This document shows, one piece after another, positions 10,399 through 17,755 of a stretch of 64,000 bases of DNA. The first letter of the stretch is position 1; every line of letters begins with the position of its first letter. The stretch lies in contig NZ_SBIK01000002.1 of the NCBI RefSeq assembly GCF_006503695.1, forward strand, positions 62,001-126,000. Reading direction: 5' to 3'. Both the position numbers and the translations under genes were made by a program. Under the pieces are notes generated by a model that saw nothing but the letters and a program-made list of their open reading frames with translations, was not told the origin of the DNA and ran no database searches. This DNA comes from Tepidiphilus succinatimandens. GTDB taxonomy: Bacteria > Pseudomonadota > Gammaproteobacteria > Burkholderiales > Rhodocyclaceae.

Positions 10399-11753
10399 GC
10401 CTGCTGCCCCTGCTTTCCTTCGGACGGCGCCTGAGCACCCGGCTCGCGTGGGTGGTGAGCGCCGCCGTCGTGGCGCTCTTCGCCCTCACCCTGGGGCTGC
10501 TCGCCCATCAAAGCCGCCTCGCGGCCGAGGCGAGAGTGCAGCGCGACGCCGCCCATGCGCTCGCGCGCGCCGTCGCCGTCATGGAAGCGCTCCCCTGGAG
10601 CGAGCGGCTGCAGGCGGCGCAGCGCTGGGAATTCGCCCCATTGCTCGTCGCGCCTGCCGCGCCACCGCCGCAGGCCCGCCTCTTGCCGCTGCCACCGCTC
10701 TGGCACGACGCGCTCGCCGATTTCCTCGCTCCGGAAGACCTCTCCTTCTGGGCGATCGACACCGAGACCGGACCACGGCAAGGCATCACCGTCCTCCTCG
10801 ACGATGGGACCCCCCTGAGCGCGATGTTGCCGCCAGCCCCCCGCCGCCCCCCGGGGTTACCGTGGCGCATCGTCGCGGCGCTCGCGCTTGCCGGGCTCGG
10901 TACCTGGATCGTCGCGCTCTGGGCCCTGCGCCGCGTTACCGCACCGCTCGAGCGCCTCATCCGTGCGCTCGAAACCTTCGCCACCCCTCAGGCCCCGGCC
11001 GCCCCTCTGTCCGAGCACGGCCCCTATGAGGTGGCGCTCACCGCCCGCACGCTCAACGCCTTGCAGGAACGGCTCGAGCGGCTGCTCACCGCCCGCACCG
11101 CCCTGCTCGCCGGCATCGCGCACGACCTGCGCACGCCGCTGGCGCGCATCCGCCTGCGCCTGGAATCGCTGCCCGAAGACGAGACCCGCGCCGGCATCGA
11201 ACGCGACCTCAGCGAAATGCAGCGTCTCATCGAACTCAGCCTCGACTATGCCCGCAGCCTCACTCCCCGCCTCGAATACCAGGACGTGGACCTCGTCGCC
11301 TTCACCGCCGATCTGCTCGACCTCTATCACGAAGGGGGCGCCGAGATCGAGGCCGACTTGCCCGCCTCGGCGCTGACGGCGCACCTCGATCCGACCGCGC
11401 TCGGACGCATCCTCGCCAACCTGCTCGACAATGCCCTGCGCTACGGGACGCAGGCCAAGCTGCGCTTACGGCCCCTTGCCGGCGGATGCTGCGAATTCAT
11501 CGTCGAAGACGACGGACCGGGCATTCCGCCCGAGGCGCGCGAGGCTGTGCTCGAACCTTTCGTGCGGCTGGAACCTTCGCGCAACCCCGACACCGGCGGC
11601 AGCGGCCTGGGATTGTCGATCGCGGCCAACCTCGCCCGCGCCCTGCATGGCCGCCTATCCCTGGAGGCAGCGCAACCGCACGGGTTGAGGGCGGTCTTGC
11701 GCTTGCCCTTGCGCCCGGATGCGACTTGCAGCGGCGGCACTGTGCCGCTATAG
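10395..11753 (+). CDS. EnvZ/CpxA-type sensor histidine kinase
   Basis: This inner-membrane kinase of 452 residues has one transmembrane helix at about 15-38, a periplasmic domain of some 120 residues, a second helix at about 158-178, a HAMP segment and a kinase core. The H box contains H243 (AGIAHDLRTPLARIRL), the N box is ANLLDNALRYG, and the G boxes are VEDDGPGIP and GGSGLGLSIA. The partner is the response regulator just upstream. The signal it senses cannot be read from the sequence. Confidence 0.93.
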   Translation: MSLLPLLSFGRRLSTRLAWVVSAAVVALFALTLGLLAHQSRLAAEARVQRDAAHALARAVAVMEALPWSERLQAAQRWEFAPLLVAPAAPPPQARLLPLPPLWHDALADFLAPEDLSFWAIDTETGPRQGITVLLDDGTPLSAMLPPAPRRPPGLPWRIVAALALAGLGTWIVALWALRRVTAPLERLIRALETFATPQAPAAPLSEHGPYEVALTARTLNALQERLERLLTARTALLAGIAHDLRTPLARIRLRLESLPEDETRAGIERDLSEMQRLIELSLDYARSLTPRLEYQDVDLVAFTADLLDLYHEGGAEIEADLPASALTAHLDPTALGRILANLLDNALRYGTQAKLRLRPLAGGCCEFIVEDDGPGIPPEAREAVLEPFVRLEPSRNPDTGGSGLGLSIAANLARALHGRLSLEAAQPHGLRAVLRLPLRPDATCSGGTVPL

Positions 11754-11791
11754 TGTGAAACGACCTTTCCGCCCGCAGGGAGCCCGCCGCC

Positions 11792-12160
11792 GTGATCACC
11801 ATCGAAGTACGCGACGACTTCATTTCCGCCGCCGTCTTCGGCGAATTCACGCTCGAGGATTTCAAGGAATTCGAGGATGCGGTCGAATACCGCAACCGTT
11901 TCGGCGGTCCGGTAGACGTCTTGCTCGACCTGCGCGGCATGCTGGGGTTCACGATCGATGCCGCGTGGGAGGAATTCCGCTTCGCCCGTCAGCATCCGAG
12001 CGACTTTCGCCGCATCGCCATCGTGGCCGAAGACGATTGGCTCGCCCTGCTCACCTGGCTCGAGAGCCTTTTCCTCGAAGCGGAGATCAAGGTGTTCGAT
12101 TCCGAGGAAGAGGCGCTTTCCTGGCTCAAGGAAGGGCGAAATGAACGCGGTAATCCATGA
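11792..12160 (+). CDS. SpoIIAA-like/STAS-fold small protein
   Basis: This soluble protein of 122 residues looks like the SpoIIAA-like (SEC14/STAS-type) family: MITIEVRDDF...VFGEFTLEDFKEFEDAVE, then VDVLLDLRGMLGFT and a C-terminal FDSEEEALSWL. The start is a GTG at 11792 with AGGGAG 10 bases before it. The molecular function of these proteins is not settled. Its end overlaps the sulfurtransferase start by 20 bases, so the two are probably made together. Confidence 0.7.
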   Translation: MITIEVRDDFISAAVFGEFTLEDFKEFEDAVEYRNRFGGPVDVLLDLRGMLGFTIDAAWEEFRFARQHPSDFRRIAIVAEDDWLALLTWLESLFLEAEIKVFDSEEEALSWLKEGRNERGNP

Positions 12161-13016
12161 GTCCTTCGCCCATCTCGTCTCTACCCGCACGCTCGCCGAA
12201 CACCTGGACGATCCTTCCTGGCGGGTGATCGACTGCCGGCACGATCTCAGCGATCCGGCGCTCGGGCGTCGGGCTTGGATGGAAGCCCATATCCCCGGAG
12301 CGATCTTCTGGCATCTGGACGAAGATCTCTCCAGCCCGCGCACCGGCACGAACGGCCGCCATCCGTTGCCGCCGTACGGCGACTTCGTTCGTTTCGTGGG
12401 GGCGTGCGGCCTCACGCCCGAGACGCAGGTCGTGGTCTACGATGACGATGGGGGGATGTTCGCGGCGCGCGCCTGGTGGATGCTGCGCTGGATCGGGCAT
12501 CGGCGCGTGGCCGTGCTCGACGGCGGCTGGAACGCCTGGCGCAGCGACAACCTGCCGTTCGATCGCAGCGTTCGGCAAGCGGGGCCGTGCACCTACCCTG
12601 CCGCGCCCGAGCCGTGCATGCCCACCGTCACCACCGAAGAGCTCCTCGCCCAGCTCGGGAGCGGTCGCTTTCTCATCGTGGATGCCCGCAGTCCCGACCG
12701 CTATCGCGGCGAGAACGAGGCGCTCGACCCGGTCGCGGGGCACATCCCCGGCGCCGTCAACCGCTTCTATCGCCTCAACCTCGACGAGCACAGCCGATTC
12801 CGTCCGCCCGAGGTGCTGCGCGCCGAGTTCGCGGCCTTGCTTGCTGGCCGCGATCCGTCGGAAGTGGTGCATCAGTGCGGTTCCGGCGTCACCGCCTGCC
12901 ACAACCTGCTGGCCATGGAATCGGCGGGGCTTTGCGGCTCGCGCCTCTACCCCGGCTCGTGGAGCGAGTGGTGCGCCGATGCGCGCCGACCCGTCGCCAC
13001 CGGGCCCGAGCCTTGA
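12141..13016 (+). CDS. sseA: Sulfurtransferase, 3-mercaptopyruvate type (two rhodanese domains)
   Basis: The 291-residue protein has two rhodanese domains (about 8-140 and 160-285). The catalytic Cys is C246 in CGSGVTA, the loop type seen in 3-mercaptopyruvate sulfurtransferases; thiosulfate enzymes usually have CRKGVT. The first domain keeps DDDGG in place of the active loop and is inactive, as usual. I start it at the ATG at 12141, preceded by AAGGAAGGG. It is convergent with murI, 3 bases apart. The symbol is assigned by motif. Confidence 0.85.
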   Translation: MNAVIHESFAHLVSTRTLAEHLDDPSWRVIDCRHDLSDPALGRRAWMEAHIPGAIFWHLDEDLSSPRTGTNGRHPLPPYGDFVRFVGACGLTPETQVVVYDDDGGMFAARAWWMLRWIGHRRVAVLDGGWNAWRSDNLPFDRSVRQAGPCTYPAAPEPCMPTVTTEELLAQLGSGRFLIVDARSPDRYRGENEALDPVAGHIPGAVNRFYRLNLDEHSRFRPPEVLRAEFAALLAGRDPSEVVHQCGSGVTACHNLLAMESAGLCGSRLYPGSWSEWCADARRPVATGPEP

Positions 13017-13019
13017 GCC

Positions 13020-13838
13020 CTACTCCGGCACGTCGACCCGCACTACCTCCGGCAAAGCCCGCCCCAGGAATCGTTCGGCGATGGTCTGGAAACGCAGCGG
13101 CACGTCCGTGACGTAGAAGCGGTGCCGCGGCACGCTGCCGGCACCGGCGCGCAGACCCTCCGCACCATCGAGTACCCGCGCCGCCTGCTCGGCCGTGGTC
13201 ACGGCCGAATCGACGATGCGCACCTGCGGTCCGGCGATGTCGGCGAGCACCGGCTTGAGCAAGGGATAATGGGTGCAGCCGAGCACGAGGGTGTCCACTC
13301 CTTCGGCGAGCACCGGCTTGAGGTACTCCTCGGCAGTGAGGCGCGTGACCGGATGGTCGAGCCAGCCTTCTTCCACCAGCGGCACGAAGAGGGCACAGGC
13401 TTGTGAATGCACCCGCACATCGCCGCGCAGCGCATGAATGCGAAGCGCATAGGTGTTGCTGTTGATGGTGGTCGGCGTACCGATCACGCCCACCGTGGCG
13501 TTGCGCGTGGCCGCCACCGCCGCCCGGGCGCCAGCCTCGATCACGTCGAGCACCGGCACGTTCGGTCCGGCGAGCGTGCGCACCACTTCCTGCGCCACCG
13601 CCGCCATGGTGTTGCACGCCACGATCAGCATCTTCACGTCCTGCGCGAGCAGGAAACGGGTGAGCTGGGCCGCGTAACGCGCGATGGTGTCCGGCGACTT
13701 GATCCCATAGGGCACGCGCGCCGTGTCGCCGAAATAGACGATGGATTCGAACGGTAGCCGCTCCATGAGCGCGCGCACCACGGTCAGGCCGCCCACGCCG
13801 GAATCGAACACCCCGATGGGGCGATCCGCCTTCGTCAT
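13020..13838 (-). CDS. murI: Glutamate racemase
   Basis: MurI makes D-glutamate for peptidoglycan. The 272-residue protein starts at an ATG at 13838 with an AAGG site. It shows IGVFDSGVGGLTV at the N-terminus and the two catalytic cysteines in VACNTMAA and LGCTHYPLL. A TTG at 13883 could extend it by 15 residues but has no supporting site. It follows queG on the same strand. Confidence 0.96.
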   Translation of the reverse strand: MTKADRPIGVFDSGVGGLTVVRALMERLPFESIVYFGDTARVPYGIKSPDTIARYAAQLTRFLLAQDVKMLIVACNTMAAVAQEVVRTLAGPNVPVLDVIEAGARAAVAATRNATVGVIGTPTTINSNTYALRIHALRGDVRVHSQACALFVPLVEEGWLDHPVTRLTAEEYLKPVLAEGVDTLVLGCTHYPLLKPVLADIAGPQVRIVDSAVTTAEQAARVLDGAEGLRAGAGSVPRHRFYVTDVPLRFQTIAERFLGRALPEVVRVDVPE

Positions 13839-13879
13839 CCTGTGCCTTCCCTGCAAAAGCGCGAGTGTAGCACCGCCCT

Positions 13880-14962
13880 TCAAGACACTCCATGCCGCGC
13901 GAGCGCCCAGGCGACATGCTCACGCACCAGGGCGGAGGGATGCTCGCGCCGTGCCATGAGCGCCGCCACCACCTCCGGACTCGTGGGGGCGTTGCCCAGG
14001 GCCACGGCCAGGTTGCGCAGCCACCGTTCCCAACCGATGCGCCGTATCGGACTGCCGGCGAACTTTTCCAGGAACTCGCCCTCGCTCCAAGCAAAGAGCG
14101 AAGTGAGCATCGGAGCATCCAGCCCGTGGCGCGGCGTGAATTCGGGCAGATCGACGCGCCGCGCGAAGCGGTTCCACGGGCAGACGAGCTGGCAATCGTC
14201 GCAGCCATAGATGCGGTTGCCGATCGCCGGACGCAGGACTTCGGGAATCGGCCCGGGATGCTCGATGGTCAAATAAGAGATACATCGGCGCGCGTCCAGA
14301 CGATAGGGAGCTACGATCGCCCGGGTCGGACAGAGATCGAGGCAGCGCGTGCAGCGTCCGCAGTGCGGCGCAACCGGTTCGTCGACCGGCAGGGGCCAGT
14401 CGGTGAAGATCTCGCCGAGAAAGAAGAACGACCCTTCCTCGCGGTTCAACAAGAGCGTGTGCTTGCCGCGCCAGCCCAAGCCTGCGCGCTCGGCGAGCGC
14501 CACTTCCATCACCGGCGCCGAATCGACGAAGACCCGTCCCCGATGCGGCCCCATCGCCTCCATGAACGCGACGAGCCGCGCCAAGCGCACGCGCACCGCT
14601 TTGTGGTAATCCCGCCCCAGGGCATAGCGCGACACGTAGCCGAGCCCCGGGTCAGCGAGCACTTCCTGCGCCGGTGCCGCATCCGCCGGCCAATAGGGGA
14701 AGCGCAAAGAGATCACCCGTACCGTGCCCGGCACCAGTTCGGCGGGACGCGCGCGCAAAAGCCCGTGTCGGCGCATATAATCCATCTCACCGTGGAATCT
14801 GGCTTCCAGCCAGGCGAGCAGGCCCGCCTCGCACGCCGACAGGTCGGGCTCGACCACCCGCATCGCCGAAAACCCGAGCCTGGCCGCTGCTTCGGCGATC
14901 GCACGTTTGCGCGCCGCCCAGTCGATCGGTTCCACCGTCCGAGGCCTCTCATGTCCTTGCAT
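13880..14962 (-). CDS. queG: Epoxyqueuosine reductase QueG
   Basis: QueG performs the last step of queuosine tRNA modification and uses cobalamin and two [4Fe-4S] clusters. The 360-residue protein has the ferredoxin-like motifs CGRCTRCLDLCPTRAI and CDDCQLVCPWN, and ends in a HEAT-like region (SALVREHVAWALARHG). The ATG at 14962 has an AAGGAG site 7 bases upstream and gives an N-terminus in register with the family. The start lies inside the first codons of tsaE on the other strand (12-base head-to-head overlap). Confidence 0.95.
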   Translation of the reverse strand: MQGHERPRTVEPIDWAARKRAIAEAAARLGFSAMRVVEPDLSACEAGLLAWLEARFHGEMDYMRRHGLLRARPAELVPGTVRVISLRFPYWPADAAPAQEVLADPGLGYVSRYALGRDYHKAVRVRLARLVAFMEAMGPHRGRVFVDSAPVMEVALAERAGLGWRGKHTLLLNREEGSFFFLGEIFTDWPLPVDEPVAPHCGRCTRCLDLCPTRAIVAPYRLDARRCISYLTIEHPGPIPEVLRPAIGNRIYGCDDCQLVCPWNRFARRVDLPEFTPRHGLDAPMLTSLFAWSEGEFLEKFAGSPIRRIGWERWLRNLAVALGNAPTSPEVVAALMARREHPSALVREHVAWALARHGVS

Positions 14963-15430
14963 CGCGAACTCCTTCTCCCCCTTGCCGACGAAGCCGCCAC
15001 GGCGGCGCTCGCCCAGCGTCTCGCCCCCTGCCTCGCTCCCGGCTGGGTCATCCATCTCGTCGGCCCCCTTGGCGCCGGCAAGACCACCTTCGTGCGCGCA
15101 ATGCTGCGCGCCCTGGGGCACACCGGCCCCGTCAAGAGCCCGACCTACGGACTCGTCGAACCGTACACCGTGTCCGGTTTGAACCTGTATCATTTCGATT
15201 TCTACCGCTTCGCGACGCCAGAGGAATTCTTCGGCGCCGGACTCGACGAATACTTCGACGGCACGGGCGTGTGCCTCGTCGAATGGCCGGAAAAAGCCGC
15301 ACCGCACACGCCGGCGCCGGATCTGACGCTCGCGCTCGCGCCGCGTCCCGACGGCAGCCGCGAAGCCCGACTCACCGCTTCGACCCCGAGGGCCAGCGAA
15401 TGCCTCGACCGTCTCGCCCCATCGCGCTGA
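14951..15430 (+). CDS. tsaE: tRNA threonylcarbamoyladenosine biosynthesis ATPase TsaE
   Basis: TsaE is the ATPase that supports the TsaB/TsaD complex making t6A in tRNAs that read ANN codons. The 159-residue protein has Walker A GPLGAGKTTFVRAML at about 38-52, the conserved KSPTYGLVEPY, YHFDFYRF, and the late VEWPEKA. Its ATG (14951) follows GAGG and overlaps the divergent queG start. The 3' end overlaps amiC by 31 bases, so amiC is probably co-transcribed. Confidence 0.95.
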   Translation: MSLHRELLLPLADEAATAALAQRLAPCLAPGWVIHLVGPLGAGKTTFVRAMLRALGHTGPVKSPTYGLVEPYTVSGLNLYHFDFYRFATPEEFFGAGLDEYFDGTGVCLVEWPEKAAPHTPAPDLTLALAPRPDGSREARLTASTPRASECLDRLAPSR

Positions 15431-16743
15431 CCGATGCCGTCACGCCCCGCAGGCGGCGCTTTCTCGGCCAGGCGGGTGCGCTGCTTGCCGCCTTCACCCT
15501 CACGCCCCGCTTGGGCTGGGCGCAGGGAGCGGCTTTCGTCGCCGTGCGCGCCTGGCCGGCCGAAGACTATACGCGAATCACGCTGGAGGCGAACCAGCCG
15601 CTGCATTTCGAATACCAGTTCGTCCCCGATCCCGACCGCCTGGTGATCGACCTGCCGGGCATGAGCCTCGACGAAGTCCTCAAGAGCCTGCCGGGCAAGA
15701 TCTCGGCCGAGGACCCCTACATCCAAGGCGTACGGGTGGGTCAGTTCCGTCCCGACGTCGTGCGGGTAGTCATCGACCTCAAGCAGAAAGCCGAACCCCA
15801 GATCTTCACCCTGGATCCGGTGGCGCAGTACCGCCATCGCCTGGTGATCGACGTCTACCCCAAAACGCCGCGCGATCCGATCCAAGCGCTGCTTGCCGAA
15901 CTCGGCAACAAGCATGGGGCCTCATCGACGGCCGGCACCCCCCAGCTGAGCGAGACCCCCGACCTTCCCCCTGCCGCCGCTCTTTCTCCGCCAGCCAAGG
16001 GCCGGACTCCAGCCAGCGCCCCCTACGTGATCGTCATCGACCCTGGCCACGGCGGCGAGGATCCGGGCGCGATCGGCCGCTTCGGCTCGCGCGAAAAAGA
16101 CGTGACCCTGGCCGTGGCCCGCCGGCTGAAACGTATCCTGGATGCGCAGCCCAAGCTGCGCTGCGCCCTCACCCGCAACGACGACTATTTCGTTCCCCTG
16201 GGTGAGCGCGTGCGCCGCGCCCGCGCCGCCCAGGCCGATCTCTTCGTCTCCATCCACGCCGATGCCGTCGTCTCCTCCAGCCCGCGCGGCAGCTCCGTCT
16301 ATGTGCTGAGTGACCGTGGTGCCTCGAGCACCACCGCCCGCTGGCTCGCCAACAAGGAAAACGAGGCCGATCTCATCGGCGGGGTCAACCTGGGACAAAA
16401 AAACGAGCACGTCGCCAAGACCCTGCTCGATCTCTCCCTCACCGCCACCATGCAGGATTCCGCCAAGCTCGGACGGCACCTGCTCGCCTCGCTCGGCGAG
16501 ATCAACCCCTTGCACAAACGCGACATCGAATACGCCAACTTCGCCGTGCTGCGCAACCCCGACGTGCCCGCCGTGCTCATCGAAACCGCCTTCATCAGCA
16601 ATCCCGAGGAAGAACGCCGCCTCAACGACCCCGCCTACCAGGAGCGGTTGGCGCAGGCGATCAGCAAGGGGCTGCAGCGCTATCTCGAAGCCGCTGCACC
16701 GACGCCGCGGCTCCTGATGGCAGCCCGAGACGGCAAAGGCTGA
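15400..16743 (+). CDS. amiC: N-acetylmuramoyl-L-alanine amidase, AMIN-Amidase_3 type
   Basis: This zinc amidase cleaves peptidoglycan cross-wall stems during cell separation. The 447-residue protein begins with a twin-arginine signal (RRRRFLGQAGALLAAF, residues about 17-32), as in AmiA and AmiC exported by Tat. The AMIN domain (about 45-150) targets the septum. The amidase domain (about 205-435) has zinc ligands and active residues in DPGHGGEDPGAIG, SREKDVTL, SIHADA and LIETAFISNPEEE. The start overlaps the end of tsaE. Confidence 0.95.
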   Translation: MPRPSRPIALTDAVTPRRRRFLGQAGALLAAFTLTPRLGWAQGAAFVAVRAWPAEDYTRITLEANQPLHFEYQFVPDPDRLVIDLPGMSLDEVLKSLPGKISAEDPYIQGVRVGQFRPDVVRVVIDLKQKAEPQIFTLDPVAQYRHRLVIDVYPKTPRDPIQALLAELGNKHGASSTAGTPQLSETPDLPPAAALSPPAKGRTPASAPYVIVIDPGHGGEDPGAIGRFGSREKDVTLAVARRLKRILDAQPKLRCALTRNDDYFVPLGERVRRARAAQADLFVSIHADAVVSSSPRGSSVYVLSDRGASSTTARWLANKENEADLIGGVNLGQKNEHVAKTLLDLSLTATMQDSAKLGRHLLASLGEINPLHKRDIEYANFAVLRNPDVPAVLIETAFISNPEEERRLNDPAYQERLAQAISKGLQRYLEAAAPTPRLLMAARDGKG

Positions 16744-16776
16744 AACGGCGCCGTTTCGCTGCACAGCCGATATAAT
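16742..16776 (+). promoter_or_regulatory. 16-bp palindrome and -10 box upstream of ribF
   Basis: A perfect even palindrome GAAACGGCGCCGTTTC (16742-16757) overlaps the amiC stop codon. A consensus TATAAT is at 16771-16776. With 17-base spacing the -35 would fall at 16748-16753, inside the palindrome, and there is no good -35 match. That fits a repressor or activator site better than a terminator, as no T run follows. Confidence 0.45.
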
Positions 16777-16801
16777 CGAAGTTTTTTCCGGCATAGCGGC
16801 T

Positions 16802-17755
16802 ATGCGCGTCATCCGAGGCATCGGCGGACCTCATCCGCCCACCGTGCTGACGATCGGCAATTTCGACGGCGTCCATCGCGGACACCAGGTCTTGTTGCGC
16901 CTGGTGCGGGAGCGCGCCGACGAAGCGCACGCCCAAGCCGCCGCCCTCACCTTCGAGCCCCACCCGCGTGAATTCTTTGCGCCGCAGGCCGCCCCGCCGC
17001 GGCTGAGCTCCCTGCGCGAAAAGCTCCTCGCGCTCGCCGACTCGGTGCTCGACCGCCTGCACGTGCTGCGATTCGATTCTCGCCTTGCGCGACTCGGGGC
17101 TGAGGAATTCATCGAAACGCTGCTCGTGCGCGGGCTCAACGTCCAGCACCTCGTCATCGGAGACGACTTCCGTTTCGGCGCCCGGCGCGGCGGCGGGCTC
17201 GCCGAACTGCTCGAAGCCGGCGAGCGATTCGGCTTCACCGTCGAGCCGGTGCCGGAAGTGCGCATCGACGGACTGCGCGTCTCCAGCAGCCTCATCCGTA
17301 CCCTGGTGGCCGAGGGAAAGCTCGAACAGGCCGCTCGGCTGCTCGGTCGCCCTTACAGCATCGAGGGCCGGGTGATGCACGGCGAAAAGCTCGGGCGCGC
17401 GCTCGGCTTTCCCACCGCCAACATCCCCTTGTCTGCGCGCCGGCTCGCACCGCCGGGCGTCTATGTCTGCAGCGTCGTGGGGCTTGCCGCCTCGCCCCTG
17501 CCCGCGGTGGCCAACATCGGCCTGCGCCCGACCGTGGGCGGGCTCACGCCGCGGCTCGAAGTCCATCTGCTCGACTGGAGCGGCGAATGCTACGGTCGCC
17601 GCGTGTGCGTCGCCTTTTTCCACAAACTGCGCGAGGAACGCAAATTCGCCGATCTGGACGCCCTGCGCGCCCAGATCGGCGAAGACGTCGTCCATGCCCG
17701 CCAATGGCATCGGCACCACGGCGCAGCGTTCCCCCTGACCGAGGATCATCCATGA
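16802..17755 (+). CDS. ribF: Bifunctional riboflavin kinase/FAD synthetase
   Basis: RibF phosphorylates riboflavin to FMN and adenylylates it to FAD. The 317-residue protein has the FAD synthetase nucleotidyltransferase part ([13 protein letters not shown] at about 16-28, [12 protein letters not shown] at about 160-171). The flavokinase domain follows ([11 protein letters not shown], then PPGVYVCSV, later [10 protein letters not shown]). It is the first gene of a tightly overlapping plus-strand run and overlaps ileS by ATGA. Confidence 0.97.
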   Translation: MRVIRGIGGPHPPTVLTIGNFDGVHRGHQVLLRLVRERADEAHAQAAALTFEPHPREFFAPQAAPPRLSSLREKLLALADSVLDRLHVLRFDSRLARLGAEEFIETLLVRGLNVQHLVIGDDFRFGARRGGGLAELLEAGERFGFTVEPVPEVRIDGLRVSSSLIRTLVAEGKLEQAARLLGRPYSIEGRVMHGEKLGRALGFPTANIPLSARRLAPPGVYVCSVVGLAASPLPAVANIGLRPTVGGLTPRLEVHLLDWSGECYGRRVCVAFFHKLREERKFADLDALRAQIGEDVVHARQWHRHHGAAFPLTEDHP

